A stretch of 18,123 nt of DNA from Bacteroidales bacterium (lineage in GTDB: Bacteria > Bacteroidota > Bacteroidia > Bacteroidales > UBA932). Numbering within the stretch: the stretch's first letter is position 1; each line of letters opens with the position of its first letter. Location of the stretch: NCBI GenBank assembly GCA_017483985.1, contig JAFUUB010000025.1, forward strand, positions 1 through 18,123, in the 5' to 3' direction. Shown in pieces: positions 1 to 8,000 of the stretch. The notes beneath the pieces were generated by a model. That model was not told the origin of the DNA. It did no database searches and was given only the letters and a program-made list of their open reading frames with translations. The position numbers were made by a program, and so were the translations under genes.

Positions 1-230
1 GGGATACTCCCGTAGATCTGAATGGCGATCGGCGCCTCCTCGTCGGAGGTATGCATCTTGGCAATGGCCTTGGCGGCATCCCGGATCAGCCCGTCCGAGG
101 ACATGAACTCCGTATAGACCATGTCCGCCCCGCACTCCTTGCAGATGATGCGGAACGAAGCGTCGGTCACGTCTTCCATCGGCGCGAGCAGGACGGGACG
201 GTCTCCCAAGTCGACATTGCCTATCTTCAT
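1..230 (-). CDS. dus: tRNA-dihydrouridine synthase, second copy (5' part only)
   Basis: The frame opens at ATG 230-228 on the minus strand and runs off the left edge, so only the first 76 codons are visible. They read MKIGNVDLGDRPVLLAPMED and onward, through a conserved TEFMSSDGLI stretch. This is the start of the FMN-binding TIM barrel of the Dus family, which reduces uridine to dihydrouridine in tRNA. Aligned by eye with the full dus gene at 2691, there are 11 base differences in 230 and three residue changes (D10/E, M43/I, E64/Q). Similarity stops about six bases before the ATG, so the upstream regions are unrelated. The pattern of mostly silent changes suggests a working paralogue rather than decay, but the active-site cysteine region lies outside the window. 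Whether the copy is complete cannot be seen. Confidence 0.85.
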   Translation of the reverse strand, partial: MKIGNVDLGDRPVLLAPMEDVTDASFRIICKECGADMVYTEFMSSDGLIRDAAKAIAKMHTSDEEAPIAIQIYGSI

Positions 231-236
231 AGCACG

Positions 237-244
237 CAAAATTA
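237..244 (-). promoter_or_regulatory. Candidate -7 promoter box for the minus-strand dus copy
   Basis: Read on the minus strand, this is TAATTTTG, a match to the Bacteroidetes -7 consensus TAnnTTTG. It ends only six bases before the ATG at 230, so the transcript would have almost no 5' untranslated region. A clear TTTG -33 box is not evident; GTTTAG lies about 18 bases upstream. This is a motif match only. Confidence 0.4.
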
Positions 245-283
245 CATATTTTCCGGCAGAATCTAAACGAGCCCCCTCATTTT

Positions 284-318
284 CCGCCCACGCCCGAATG
301 CCTACGCCTGCTGGGCGG
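284..318. repeat. Short inverted repeat in the dus-RAYT gap
   Basis: CCGCCCA at 284-290 is perfectly mirrored by TGGGCGG at 312-318 with a 21-base loop. No T-run follows on either strand, so it is not an obvious terminator. It sits next to the REP-like palindromes at 333-454 and may be part of the same mobile-repeat unit. In a GC-rich region a 7-base match could also be chance. Confidence 0.35.
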
Positions 319-332
319 GCTCCGGCAGCCAC

Positions 333-454
333 TTCCGGTAGGACTGACACCGAATCGCGGTCTCACGGCGTATCGGTGTCAGGGGTGGCATCATGATCCG
401 GGGCCTGACACCGCCAGAGCTTCAGCAGGCGTTTTGGTGTCAGTCCTGCCGGAA
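333..454. repeat. Two facing REP-like palindromes (BIME-like unit)
   Basis: The 8-mer CTGACACC or its complement GGTGTCAG occurs four times in alternating orientation, at 344-351, 375-382, 405-412 and 436-443, at steps of 30-31 bases. Hairpin A (344-382) has a perfect 10-base stem, CTGACACCGA with TCGGTGTCAG. Hairpin B (405-443) has an 8-base stem that can extend through GCC/GGC. The outer arms are also mirrored: TTCCGGTAGGACTGACACC at 333-351 against its complement at 436-454, with 18 of 19 bases matching. GTAG stands two bases before hairpin A, and the facing unit has GCAG. In gammaproteobacterial REP elements a GTAG tetranucleotide beside a hairpin is the mark recognised by RAYT transposases. 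A RAYT-like gene starts here, so a REP/BIME identity is a reasonable inference. Confidence 0.7.
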
Positions 455-1447
455 ATCGATGCCCCGGAAGCCGATTTGAATCGGGAAAAACAGGCCTCGT
501 TTTGGATCATTCAACGCGCTGATTATAAGTTCATAAAGCTAGAATTATGGGAAACGGATGGGAAAACGGATAAGTTTTCCGATCTTGCACGTATGATACA
601 AGCTACAAATCATAGGATCTGGCATCTGTTTTCTGACGGCACCCGCGCGGACATCCCTTTTGGGAGGGACGAGGATAAGACGTATGTATGGAACAGCATC
701 GCAATCTGTTCCTTCTCCTCAGAAGTCCGGATACTGGTCGCCACAGTGAACGACACGCACTTCCACCTGCTGGTTCGGGGAGAAGGTAAAGACGCTGAAA
801 AATTCCGTGGGGCACTTCTTCATCGGTTAAGGTTCGAGTTCAGAGGCGATCGGATAGAAATTGCCATGGATCCGGTCAATGACAGGAGGGAGATTCTCTC
901 CAAATTTATGCATGTCTATCCCAACTGCCTGGACTTTTACAGGAAACTACCGTGGGAATACCCTTGGGGTTCAGGGAACATCTATTTTTCAGAGAAATGT
1001 CATTTTTATCGTGGAGCATTGATTGGGAAGGAATATGGAAGAGCTTATCGACGGTTTTTCAAGACGCGTATACAATTGCCTCAGGAATGGCGGTACAATG
1101 AACGGGGGATGATTCTGCCCGAGTGTTTCATTGATTATGAATACGTTGAGAGTTTATTTGGAACCATCCGGACATGGTTGGCATTCTTATATGTACGGAA
1201 AGAGGATGAGGCTCGGATCCGGCAACAAGTTGAGCACCGTTACCTGGAGCATCGAAGTATCCTGGATCTGCGCAGACAAGGGAATCTGTACTGCCAGAAC
1301 CTGTGCAAACGGAGTTTGGCCAAAGCCCCGATCGAGATGCGGCTGAGAACGGCGGTTCGAATGATACAGGATGGTCTGTCGGGAAAGAATGCCAGCCTGG
1401 CCAAAGCGTTGTACCTGGAACCGGAGGACTTGCAACGGCTCCTCTGA
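434..1447 (+). CDS. REP-associated tyrosine transposase-like protein (RAYT, Y1/HUH family)
   Basis: The product is a Y1_Tnp/RAYT-like DNA-nicking protein of up to 337 residues. The HUH metal-binding motif is H109-F-H111 in NDTHFHLLVRG, comparable to NHxHLLV of RAYTs. The later stretch with PNCLDFYRKLPWEYPWGSG matches the RAYT pattern NPvraGlv..PedYpWSS. The exact nucleophile is unclear: the position of the usual tyrosine in YIxxNP appears to be F158, with Y162 nearby. The C-terminal third (residues 230-337) is charged and helical-looking and ends in a helix-turn-helix-like SLAKALYLEPEDLQRLL. The start is uncertain. TTG 434 and GTG 437 lie inside the palindrome arm; TTG 476 and ATG 593 (M54) are alternatives, but residues 22-40 look coding. 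The gene is richer in A/T than its neighbours, which suggests acquisition. RAYTs are thought to spread or maintain REP elements. Confidence 0.75.
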   Translation: MVSVLPEIDAPEADLNREKQASFWIIQRADYKFIKLELWETDGKTDKFSDLARMIQATNHRIWHLFSDGTRADIPFGRDEDKTYVWNSIAICSFSSEVRILVATVNDTHFHLLVRGEGKDAEKFRGALLHRLRFEFRGDRIEIAMDPVNDRREILSKFMHVYPNCLDFYRKLPWEYPWGSGNIYFSEKCHFYRGALIGKEYGRAYRRFFKTRIQLPQEWRYNERGMILPECFIDYEYVESLFGTIRTWLAFLYVRKEDEARIRQQVEHRYLEHRSILDLRRQGNLYCQNLCKRSLAKAPIEMRLRTAVRMIQDGLSGKNASLAKALYLEPEDLQRLL

Positions 1448-1506
1448 GTGGATGAGCCGGGATGAAAAATAAACAAAAGACTGCAAAAAAGCGGCGATGA
1501 ATTGCT

Positions 1507-1514
1507 ATCTTTGC
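1507..1514 (+). promoter_or_regulatory. Candidate -7 promoter box for lpxK
   Basis: TATCTTTG fits the Bacteroidetes -7 consensus TAnnTTTG. It ends five bases before the lpxK ATG at 1520, so transcription would start at or next to the start codon (a leaderless or nearly leaderless message). No good TTTG -33 box stands at the expected distance. It would drive lpxK and probably dus and pfkA. Confidence 0.5.
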
Positions 1515-1519
1515 AAGCT

Positions 1520-2674
1520 ATGTTAGAAAAGATTCCCCTCGCTCCCTATTACCTGACACTCAAGATCAGGCATGCGCTTTATAATAAAGGTATCCGCAAA
1601 TCGCACAGCGCCGATGTCCCCACCGTCTGCGTGGGCAACATCACCGCCGGCGGAACCGGGAAAACTCCCCACACCGAAATGATTCTCAAGACGTTGCTTC
1701 GCAGTGACGACTGGGGGATGCGGGAGATCGCCGTGCTGTCCCGCGGGCACAAGCGCCGCAGCAAGGGGTTCCAGCAGGTCGACCGCCGCGGCACCGCTGA
1801 TTTCTATGGCGACGAACCGCTGCAGATCAAGAAGAAGTTTCCCGGCGTAACCGTCGCCGTGGACAAGGACCGCATCGAGGGATGCCGTTTCCTGACCCAT
1901 CCGGAAGAGCTCAAGACCTCCAAGAAAGCCCGCAGGTGCGAGAACAAGGAATTCCGCCCGGCCGATGTGATCGTCCTGGACGACGCGTTCCAGCACCGGG
2001 CCCTCAAAGCCACCTTCAACATCGTGCTGGTCGACTGGAACCGACCGATCTACAAGGATAAGCTCCTGCCGTTCGGCCGGCTGCGCGACCTGCCGGAGCG
2101 CCTGTTCGCTGCCGACGTTGTCATCGTCACCAAATGCCCGGTCTACCTGGAGGATTGGGAGCGGATCGAATGGCTCAAGCCGCTTGGCATCAAGGACTTC
2201 GATCCGGAGACCTGCGAAGGGACCGGCCGTAAGGGGAAAAAGATGACGGTCCTGTTCACGTCAATCAATTACTGCCCGCTCGAGCCGATCTACCCGGAGC
2301 AGGGCAACCTGAGATACATCTATTCGAAAATGGCGATCCTCTTCTCCGGCATCGCCAAGGATACGCCGCTCCGCCGCTATCTGTCTGACCGGTACAAGAT
2401 CGTCCGGCGATTCGCCTTCCCGGATCACTACCGGTACACCACAGCGGATATCAAGAAGATTTCGGCGGCCTCCAAGAACGATCCGACAGCGGTCGTCGTG
2501 ACTACGGAGAAAGACGCCCAGCGCGTCCGGGATATCAAGAAGATGCCGGAAGGCCTTCCGGAAAGGCTCTTCCAGGTCCCGATCCAGGTCGCTTTCCTGA
2601 CACCGCATGAGCAGGAGGTCTTCGAAGACCGGATGCTTTCCGCTCTGCGCCAGGCCCGGACCGAAGAAATTTAA
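1520..2674 (+). CDS. lpxK: Tetraacyldisaccharide 4'-kinase
   Basis: LpxK phosphorylates the 4' position of the tetraacyldisaccharide-1-phosphate lipid A precursor at the cytoplasmic face of the inner membrane. The 384-residue product has the family P-loop GNITAGGTGKT at residues 39-49, VLDDAFQHRAL in the middle (the family's DDGxQH signature) and VVVTTEKDAQRVR near the C-terminus (the family's TEKDAVK). The hydrophobic N-terminal stretch is short, as expected for a membrane-associated enzyme. The start was set at ATG 1520; an upstream in-frame TTG at 1502 would read through the probable promoter box. Dus follows after 16 bases and pfkA after that, suggesting a core-gene transcription unit. 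It is somewhat longer than the roughly 330-residue E. coli enzyme, as is usual for Bacteroidota. Confidence 0.95.
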   Translation: MLEKIPLAPYYLTLKIRHALYNKGIRKSHSADVPTVCVGNITAGGTGKTPHTEMILKTLLRSDDWGMREIAVLSRGHKRRSKGFQQVDRRGTADFYGDEPLQIKKKFPGVTVAVDKDRIEGCRFLTHPEELKTSKKARRCENKEFRPADVIVLDDAFQHRALKATFNIVLVDWNRPIYKDKLLPFGRLRDLPERLFAADVVIVTKCPVYLEDWERIEWLKPLGIKDFDPETCEGTGRKGKKMTVLFTSINYCPLEPIYPEQGNLRYIYSKMAILFSGIAKDTPLRRYLSDRYKIVRRFAFPDHYRYTTADIKKISAASKNDPTAVVVTTEKDAQRVRDIKKMPEGLPERLFQVPIQVAFLTPHEQEVFEDRMLSALRQARTEEI

Positions 2675-2690
2675 CTTTTCCCTCCGTGCT

Positions 2691-3725
2691 ATGAAGATAG
2701 GCAATGTCGACTTGGGAGAACGTCCCGTGCTGCTGGCACCGATGGAGGATGTGACCGACGCTTCGTTCCGCATTATCTGCAAGGAGTGCGGGGCGGACAT
2801 GGTCTATACGGAATTCATCTCCTCGGACGGGCTGATCCGCGATGCCGCCAAGGCCATTGCCAAGATGCATACCTCCGACCAGGAGGCGCCGATCGCCATT
2901 CAGATCTACGGGAGTATCCCGGAGGCCATGGTGGATGCTGCACGGATGGCGGACCGGGCCGCGGAAATCGCCGGGGGACACGGCTGCGACGTGATCGACA
3001 TCAACTTCGGCTGCCCGGTCAGCAAGATTGCCGGCCGCGGGGCCGGGAGCGGGATGATGCGCGAGCCGGACAAGATGGTAGCCATCACCAAGGCCATCGT
3101 CGAGGCTGTCGGAAAGCCGGTGACCGTCAAGACCCGGCTGGGCTGGGACGATAACTCCAAGATCATCGTGGAACTGGCTGAACGGCTGCAGGATGTGGGC
3201 ATCCAGGCGCTGACCATCCACGGGCGGACGCGCTGCCAGATGTACAAGGGGGAGGCGGACTGGATCCTGATCGGGGCGGTCAAGGCCAATCCCCGGATGC
3301 ACATTCCCATCATCGGCAACGGTGACATCAATTCCGCCGTCAAGGCGAAAGAAGCCTTTGACCGGTACGGCGTCGACGGCATTATGGTGGGCCGCGCTTC
3401 CTTCGGCCATCCCTGGATCTTCACCGAGATCAAACACTATTTGCAGACCGGCGTGGAACTCCCGCCCATGGGGGTCCGCGAGCGGGTGGACCTGGCCAAG
3501 CGCCATTTCCAGCTGTCGCTGGACCATAAGGGACCGGTGACGGGCGTTTTCGAGATGCGCCGCCACCTGAGCTGCTATTTCAAGGGCCTGCCGGACTTCA
3601 AGGATACCCGCATCAAGCTCGTGACTACGACCGATCCGCAGGAAATCTTCCGTCTGCTGGATTACGTGGCTGAGCGGTGGGGCGATACGCTCCTGGCGGA
3701 GGCGGCTTCGGTCTATGGATTGTAA
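2691..3725 (+). CDS. dus: tRNA-dihydrouridine synthase (DusB-like)
   Basis: This FMN enzyme reduces specific uridines in tRNA to dihydrouridine. The 344-residue product begins MKIGNVDLGERPVLLAPMEDVTD. It shows the family marks in order: APMEDVTD at 16-23, DINFGCPV with catalytic Cys108, VKTR with Lys147, TIHGRTR at 175-181, and IIGNGDI then GIMVGRASFGHPWIF for the FMN phosphate site. The C-terminal helical tRNA-binding domain follows from about residue 250. An in-frame upstream extension to 2607 overlaps the end of lpxK and is not homologous to Dus, so ATG 2691 was chosen; the inverted copy at 1-230 starts at the same codon. The gene lies 16 bases after lpxK and 24 bases before pfkA. Which tRNA positions it modifies cannot be told from sequence alone. 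Confidence 0.95.
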   Translation: MKIGNVDLGERPVLLAPMEDVTDASFRIICKECGADMVYTEFISSDGLIRDAAKAIAKMHTSDQEAPIAIQIYGSIPEAMVDAARMADRAAEIAGGHGCDVIDINFGCPVSKIAGRGAGSGMMREPDKMVAITKAIVEAVGKPVTVKTRLGWDDNSKIIVELAERLQDVGIQALTIHGRTRCQMYKGEADWILIGAVKANPRMHIPIIGNGDINSAVKAKEAFDRYGVDGIMVGRASFGHPWIFTEIKHYLQTGVELPPMGVRERVDLAKRHFQLSLDHKGPVTGVFEMRRHLSCYFKGLPDFKDTRIKLVTTTDPQEIFRLLDYVAERWGDTLLAEAASVYGL

Positions 3726-3749
3726 CGAAAACGACAAATCACAAAAGAT

Positions 3750-4736
3750 ATGAGAGAAATCAAGAAAGTGGCGGTTCTGACCTCCGGTGGCGATGCCCCG
3801 GGCATGAATGCCTGTATCCGTGCCGTCACCCGGGCGGCGATCTACAACGGGATGAAAGTCGTCGGCGTGTACCGCGGCTATGAAGGTCTGATGAACGAAG
3901 AGTTTAAGGAGTTCACCTCCTCTTCCGTGTCCAACACCATCCAGCGGGGCGGAACCATCCTCAAAACGGCTCGCAGCAAGGGGTTCCTGGAACCGGAGGG
4001 CCGCAAGTTGGCCTATGACAACATGGTCAAGCACAACATCGATGCCCTGATCGTCATCGGTGGCAACGGCTCCCTGACCGGAGCCCAGCAATTCGCCCGG
4101 GAGTATGACATCCCGATTATCGGCCTGCCCGGCACGATCGACAACGACCTGTACGGAACCGACCATACCATCGGCTACGATACGGCCCTGAACACCATCG
4201 TCGAATGCGTGGACAAGATCCGCGACACCGCCAACTCCCATGACCGCATCTTCTTTGTCGAGGTGATGGGCCGGGACGCCGGCTTCCTAGCTCAGAACAG
4301 CGCCATCGCTTCCGGCGCCGAAGCCGCCATCATCCCGGAAGACCAGACCGATGTCGACCAGCTGGCCGAGTTCATCGGCCGCGGCATGCGCAAGAGCAAG
4401 AACAGTTCCATCGTCCTGGTCTCCGAAGCCAAGAAAGACGGGATCGGCGGAGCCATGTACTATGCTGACCGTGTGCGCAAGGAGTATCCGCAGTTCAATG
4501 TGCAGGTAACGATCCTGGGCCACCTCCAGCGGGGCGGCACCCCGAGCGCCTACGACCGGATCCTGGCCAGCCGCCTGGGGTACGCCAGCATCGAGGCCCT
4601 GCTCGAAGGGCAGCGGAATATCATGGTGGGCATTTCCAACGATGAGATTGTCTATGTCCCGATCCAGCGTGCCGTCAAGATGGACAAGCCGATCAACAAA
4701 GAATTGATTGACGTATTGGCCGTCCTCTCCCTGTAA
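3750..4736 (+). CDS. pfkA: 6-phosphofructokinase, ATP-dependent type
   Basis: PfkA phosphorylates fructose 6-phosphate to fructose 1,6-bisphosphate, the committing step of glycolysis. The 328-residue length is normal for the bacterial enzyme. The ATP-site loop [10 protein letters not shown] is at residues 11-20, RGYEGL at 42-47, the catalytic TIDND at 129-133 (D131 and D133), and the MGRDAGFLA substrate segment follows. PGTIDND rather than PKTIDND fits the ATP-using group. The metal-site motif reads GGNGS at 104-108, with asparagine where E. coli has aspartate (GGDGS). I believe this occurs in other Bacteroidota, so it is not taken as loss of function. The gene ends the lpxK-dus-pfkA run and is followed 24 bases later by a terminator. 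Confidence 0.95.
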   Translation: MREIKKVAVLTSGGDAPGMNACIRAVTRAAIYNGMKVVGVYRGYEGLMNEEFKEFTSSSVSNTIQRGGTILKTARSKGFLEPEGRKLAYDNMVKHNIDALIVIGGNGSLTGAQQFAREYDIPIIGLPGTIDNDLYGTDHTIGYDTALNTIVECVDKIRDTANSHDRIFFVEVMGRDAGFLAQNSAIASGAEAAIIPEDQTDVDQLAEFIGRGMRKSKNSSIVLVSEAKKDGIGGAMYYADRVRKEYPQFNVQVTILGHLQRGGTPSAYDRILASRLGYASIEALLEGQRNIMVGISNDEIVYVPIQRAVKMDKPINKELIDVLAVLSL

Positions 4737-4760
4737 CGGCTTTGCAAAAATAATATCAGT

Positions 4761-4793
4761 CCCGCTTTTGATTTTTCAAGGCGGGGCTTTTTT
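4761..4793 (+). terminator. Intrinsic terminator after pfkA
   Basis: CCCGC at 4761-4765 pairs with GCGGG at 4781-4785. The stem continues through TTTG/CAAG around a loop of five or six bases, and the run of six T ends at 4793. It closes the lpxK-dus-pfkA unit and insulates it from the PUL promoter. Confidence 0.85.
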
Positions 4794-4940
4794 GTTGCGT
4801 CTGTTTGTCCAAAAAAGCGAAATTGCGTCGAAACTTGACTTTTTATGGGTTAAATGGGGGTTTTTGCTTATAAATCGATCGTGTCCCGGTACATTAATTG
4901 GCCGAAACGAACTTTTTTCGCTCCAAATTGCGCAAAAGGC

Positions 4941-4976
4941 TAAATCGGTTGAACTTTTTTTATAAATAGGTTGAAA
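4941..4976 (+). promoter_or_regulatory. Tandem direct repeat, candidate activator site for the PUL
   Basis: TAAATCGGTTGAAC (4941-4954) is repeated as TAAATAGGTTGAAA (4963-4976), matching at 12 of 14 bases, with a 22-base period, about two turns of the helix. The second copy ends four bases before the predicted -33 box. Placement and spacing fit a dimeric activator, such as the hybrid two-component regulators that control many PULs. The regulator gene is not in the window, so its identity is unknown. Confidence 0.5.
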
Positions 4977-4980
4977 CGGT

Positions 4981-5011
4981 TTTGCGAATTCCGGAAATGA
5001 TAGTATCTTTG
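4981..5011 (+). promoter_or_regulatory. PUL promoter (Bacteroidetes primary sigma type)
   Basis: TTTG at 4981-4984 and TATCTTTG at 5004-5011 are separated by 19 bases, a near-perfect match to the Bacteroidetes -33 TTTG / -7 TAnnTTTG promoter. Transcription should begin near 5017, giving a leader of about 70 bases before the susC ATG at 5087. Confidence 0.75.
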
Positions 5012-5086
5012 CGGCCGGTTTGAAAGAAACTAAGCTAGAGACGAAAACTGACAAACCAAACATCATCATTAATAACAACCCAAACA

Positions 5087-8000
5087 ATGAGTAAAAGTCT
5101 ATTCAGCAACGTCTGGATCAAGACCCTTTCCATTGCCTTCGTTGCCCTCTGCCTGGCTCTCCCGTGCGGGACGGCCTATGCCCAGGGCGGCGAAAGCGTT
5201 ACCCTGAAAATGCGGGTAACCTTGAGCAGGTGCTCATGGCAGTCGAGCGTCAGTCCGGACATGTGTTCCTGAACGACAACGTCGATCTCAGGAAGACGGT
5301 CAGCGCGGATGTCCAGGGTCAGACCCTGTCCTCCGCCCTCGACGAGATCCTCGCCGGTACCGGTGTCTACTACCGGATCAGCGGAGGCAATGTCGTCATT
5401 TCCACGGAGCCTCTCTCCGAGCAGAAGGCTGCCGAGCTGGTGAAAAAGCTTGCCCCGGTCTCTTCGACCGCCGCGACCCAGGCTGCCTCCCAGCCCGCCC
5501 AGCGCGAAGAACCCAAACCTGAAACTCAGCCCCAGCAGCCCCAGGGCCGCCAGGGCCAGGCCCGCACCATCAGCGGTACTATCGTGGATGAGTTCGGCGA
5601 GCCGGTGATCGGCGGCGCCGTCCTCCTCAAGGGCACGACCATCGGCGCCAGCACCGACATCGACGGTAACTTCTCCTTCGACGTGCCGGCCGGCAGCGAG
5701 GACCGCATCCTCGAATTCTCCAGCCTCGGCTATGCCACCGTTGAGGAACCCCTGAACGGCCGCAGCATCTTCAACGTGACCCTCGGTGAGGACAGCGAGA
5801 TGCTCGAGGCTACTGTCGTCACCGCTCTCGGTATCAAGCGTGCCGAACGCAGCGTGACCTATAATGTACAGAAAGTCAGCGACGAAGCCTTCGCCGTGCG
5901 GGAAGCCAATATGGTCAATTCCCTGCAGGGCAAACTGGCCGGCGTGCAGGTCAACTCGACCGCGGCCGGCGCCGGTGCCGAATCCAAGGTCGTCATGCGT
6001 GGTGCGAAGTCCATCGCTTCCAGCAACAACGCGCTCTACGTCCTGGACGGTATTCCGCTTCCGACCCTTTCCCGTACCAACCCTGGTGACAGCTGGAACA
6101 TCTATGCCGGTGCCGGCCTGACCGGTGACGGTATCTCCAACTTCAACCCGGAAGACATCGCCGAGACTTCCGCCCTCGTCGGTCCGTCCGCAGCCGCCCT
6201 TTATGGTTCCAAGGCTGCCAACGGTATCCTCATGCTGACGTCCCGCGGCGGTCAGGAAGGCATCAGCGTTTCCTACGCCAACAATACTTCCTTCTCCACG
6301 CCGGTGATGCTCCCGGAACTCCAGACGACTTACGGTTCCGCTGCGAACAGCTTCAAGTCCTGGGGCTCGAAACTCACCGCTGAACCTTCCTGGAACATCC
6401 GTGATTTCTTCCAGACCGGTTTCAACACCCAGAATTCCGTCGCGCTCTCCATGGGCGGCGAGAACTATACCACCTACCTGTCCGCTTCCATGACGAAGGC
6501 CGAAGGCATCATTCCGAACAACACCTACGGTAGGCAGAACCTGACGGCGAAGCATACGGCCGACCTGCTGGACGACCGTTTCCATGTCAGCCTGCTCGGC
6601 ATGTACATTACGGTCGACGAGCAGAACCAGCTGGCCGGCGGTCAGTACTACAACCCGCTCGTCCCGCTGTACCTGATGTCCCCGAGCGACGACCTGTCCA
6701 AGTACCAGACCTACGAGCGTCACGACGTGGTGCGCAACTTCAAGACTCAGTACTGGCCGGATTATGCCAGCGACTTTGCGATGCAGAACCCGTTCTGGGT
6801 CATCAACCGCAACATGACCACCGCCACCAAGGACCGTATCCTGCTCGGCGGCACGCTGGGTTATGACATCGCCGACTGGATCGACATCCAGGTCCGTGGC
6901 CGCATCGACTCGAACAACACCGTTTCCGAAATGAAGAACTACGCTTCCACCAACGGTCTGTTCGCCGGCAAGTTCGGCCGCTACTACTATGATACCTACA
7001 AGACCCGCCAGACCTATGCGGATGCCCTCCTGAACATCCACAAGCAGTTTGCCGACAACATCTGGCAGATCAATGCCGTGCTGGGCGCCGCCGTCGAAAC
7101 CTACAAGGATGCGGCCGTCTTCACGCGTGGTGACCTGCAGAAGATCGCCAACCTCTTCACGATGAACAATATGGACACCTCCAAGGGTCTCTGGAGAGAG
7201 AGCATCAACGACCAGACCCAGTCCGTCTTCGGTACGTTCCAGCTCGGTTTCCGCAACTGGCTCTTCCTCGACCTGACCGCCCGTAACGACTGGGATTCCC
7301 GTCTTACCAATCCGGAAGGAAAGGTCAAGTCCATCTTCTATCCGTCCGTGGGTCTGTCCGCCATCCTGACCGATGCGTTCAACGTCCACTCCGATTTCCT
7401 GTCCTTCGCCAAGGTCCGTGCTTCTTACGCCGAGGTGGGCAACGCCCCGATGCGTTACATCGTCGGTCCGAAGTACTACGAAGTCTCCAGCGGCGGTACC
7501 GCCGCCACCCGTTCCTGGGGAGTCGCGGACGATTTCGAGCCGGAGCGCACGAAATCCTTCGAAGCCGGTATCGACCTGCGCCTGTTCAGCGGCAAGCTGA
7601 CCTTCGCCGGTACCTATTATAATTCCCGTACCTTCAACCAGGTCTTCACCCCGACCGTGTCCGGCTACAGCACCTTCTATGTCAATGCTGGCCGTGTCGA
7701 CAACAAGGGTGTCGAACTCTCCCTGGGCTTCAACCAGGATCTGGGCCAGGTCCACTGGACTTCCAACCTGATCTACAGCCGCAACATCAACAAGATCGTC
7801 AAGATGCTCGACACCGAGATCAACGGCCGCCGCTATGTGAGCAGCAGCCTTAACGTGGGCGGTGTCGACGGTGCCAAGTTCTGGCTGACCGAAGGTGGCC
7901 GGATCGGTGACATCTATGTCAGCACCCTGAAGACCGATGAGCATGGCTACATCTTCGTCTCCAACGCCGAATCCGGCAACATCGTCGTTCCTGCGGAGAA

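Larger units (their letters stand above)
4795..5086. other. AT-rich intergenic regulatory region upstream of the PUL
   Basis: This gap of about 290 bases has no credible gene on either strand. It is far richer in A/T than the surrounding genes, with several A- and T-tracts. It holds the tandem direct repeat at 4941-4976, the promoter at 4981-5011 and a predicted 5' leader of about 70 bases before susC. I saw no strong hairpin in the leader. Nothing else recognisable was found between 4795 and 4940. Confidence 0.6.

Noticed and set aside
51..396. Plus-strand open frames over the left edge
   Set aside because: The same translated segments appear antisense to the intact dus gene at 2691, showing they are shadows of the minus-strand dus copy.
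344..443. Regularly spaced short repeats that could suggest a CRISPR array
   Set aside because: The repeats are only 8 bases, alternate in orientation and number four; hairpin pairs beside a RAYT gene are the better explanation, and there are no cas genes.
4795..4965. Possible small genes in the gap before the PUL
   Set aside because: The frames are short, cross the pfkA terminator or poly-T tracts, and show AT-rich non-coding composition with no domain.
5176..7944. Very long open frame antisense to susC (also 10194-13346 and 2535-4241 antisense to other genes)
   Set aside because: These are by-products of strong codon bias in GC-rich genes; their translations are low-complexity, rich in G/V/D/H/R, with no recognisable domains, while the plus strand carries clear families.
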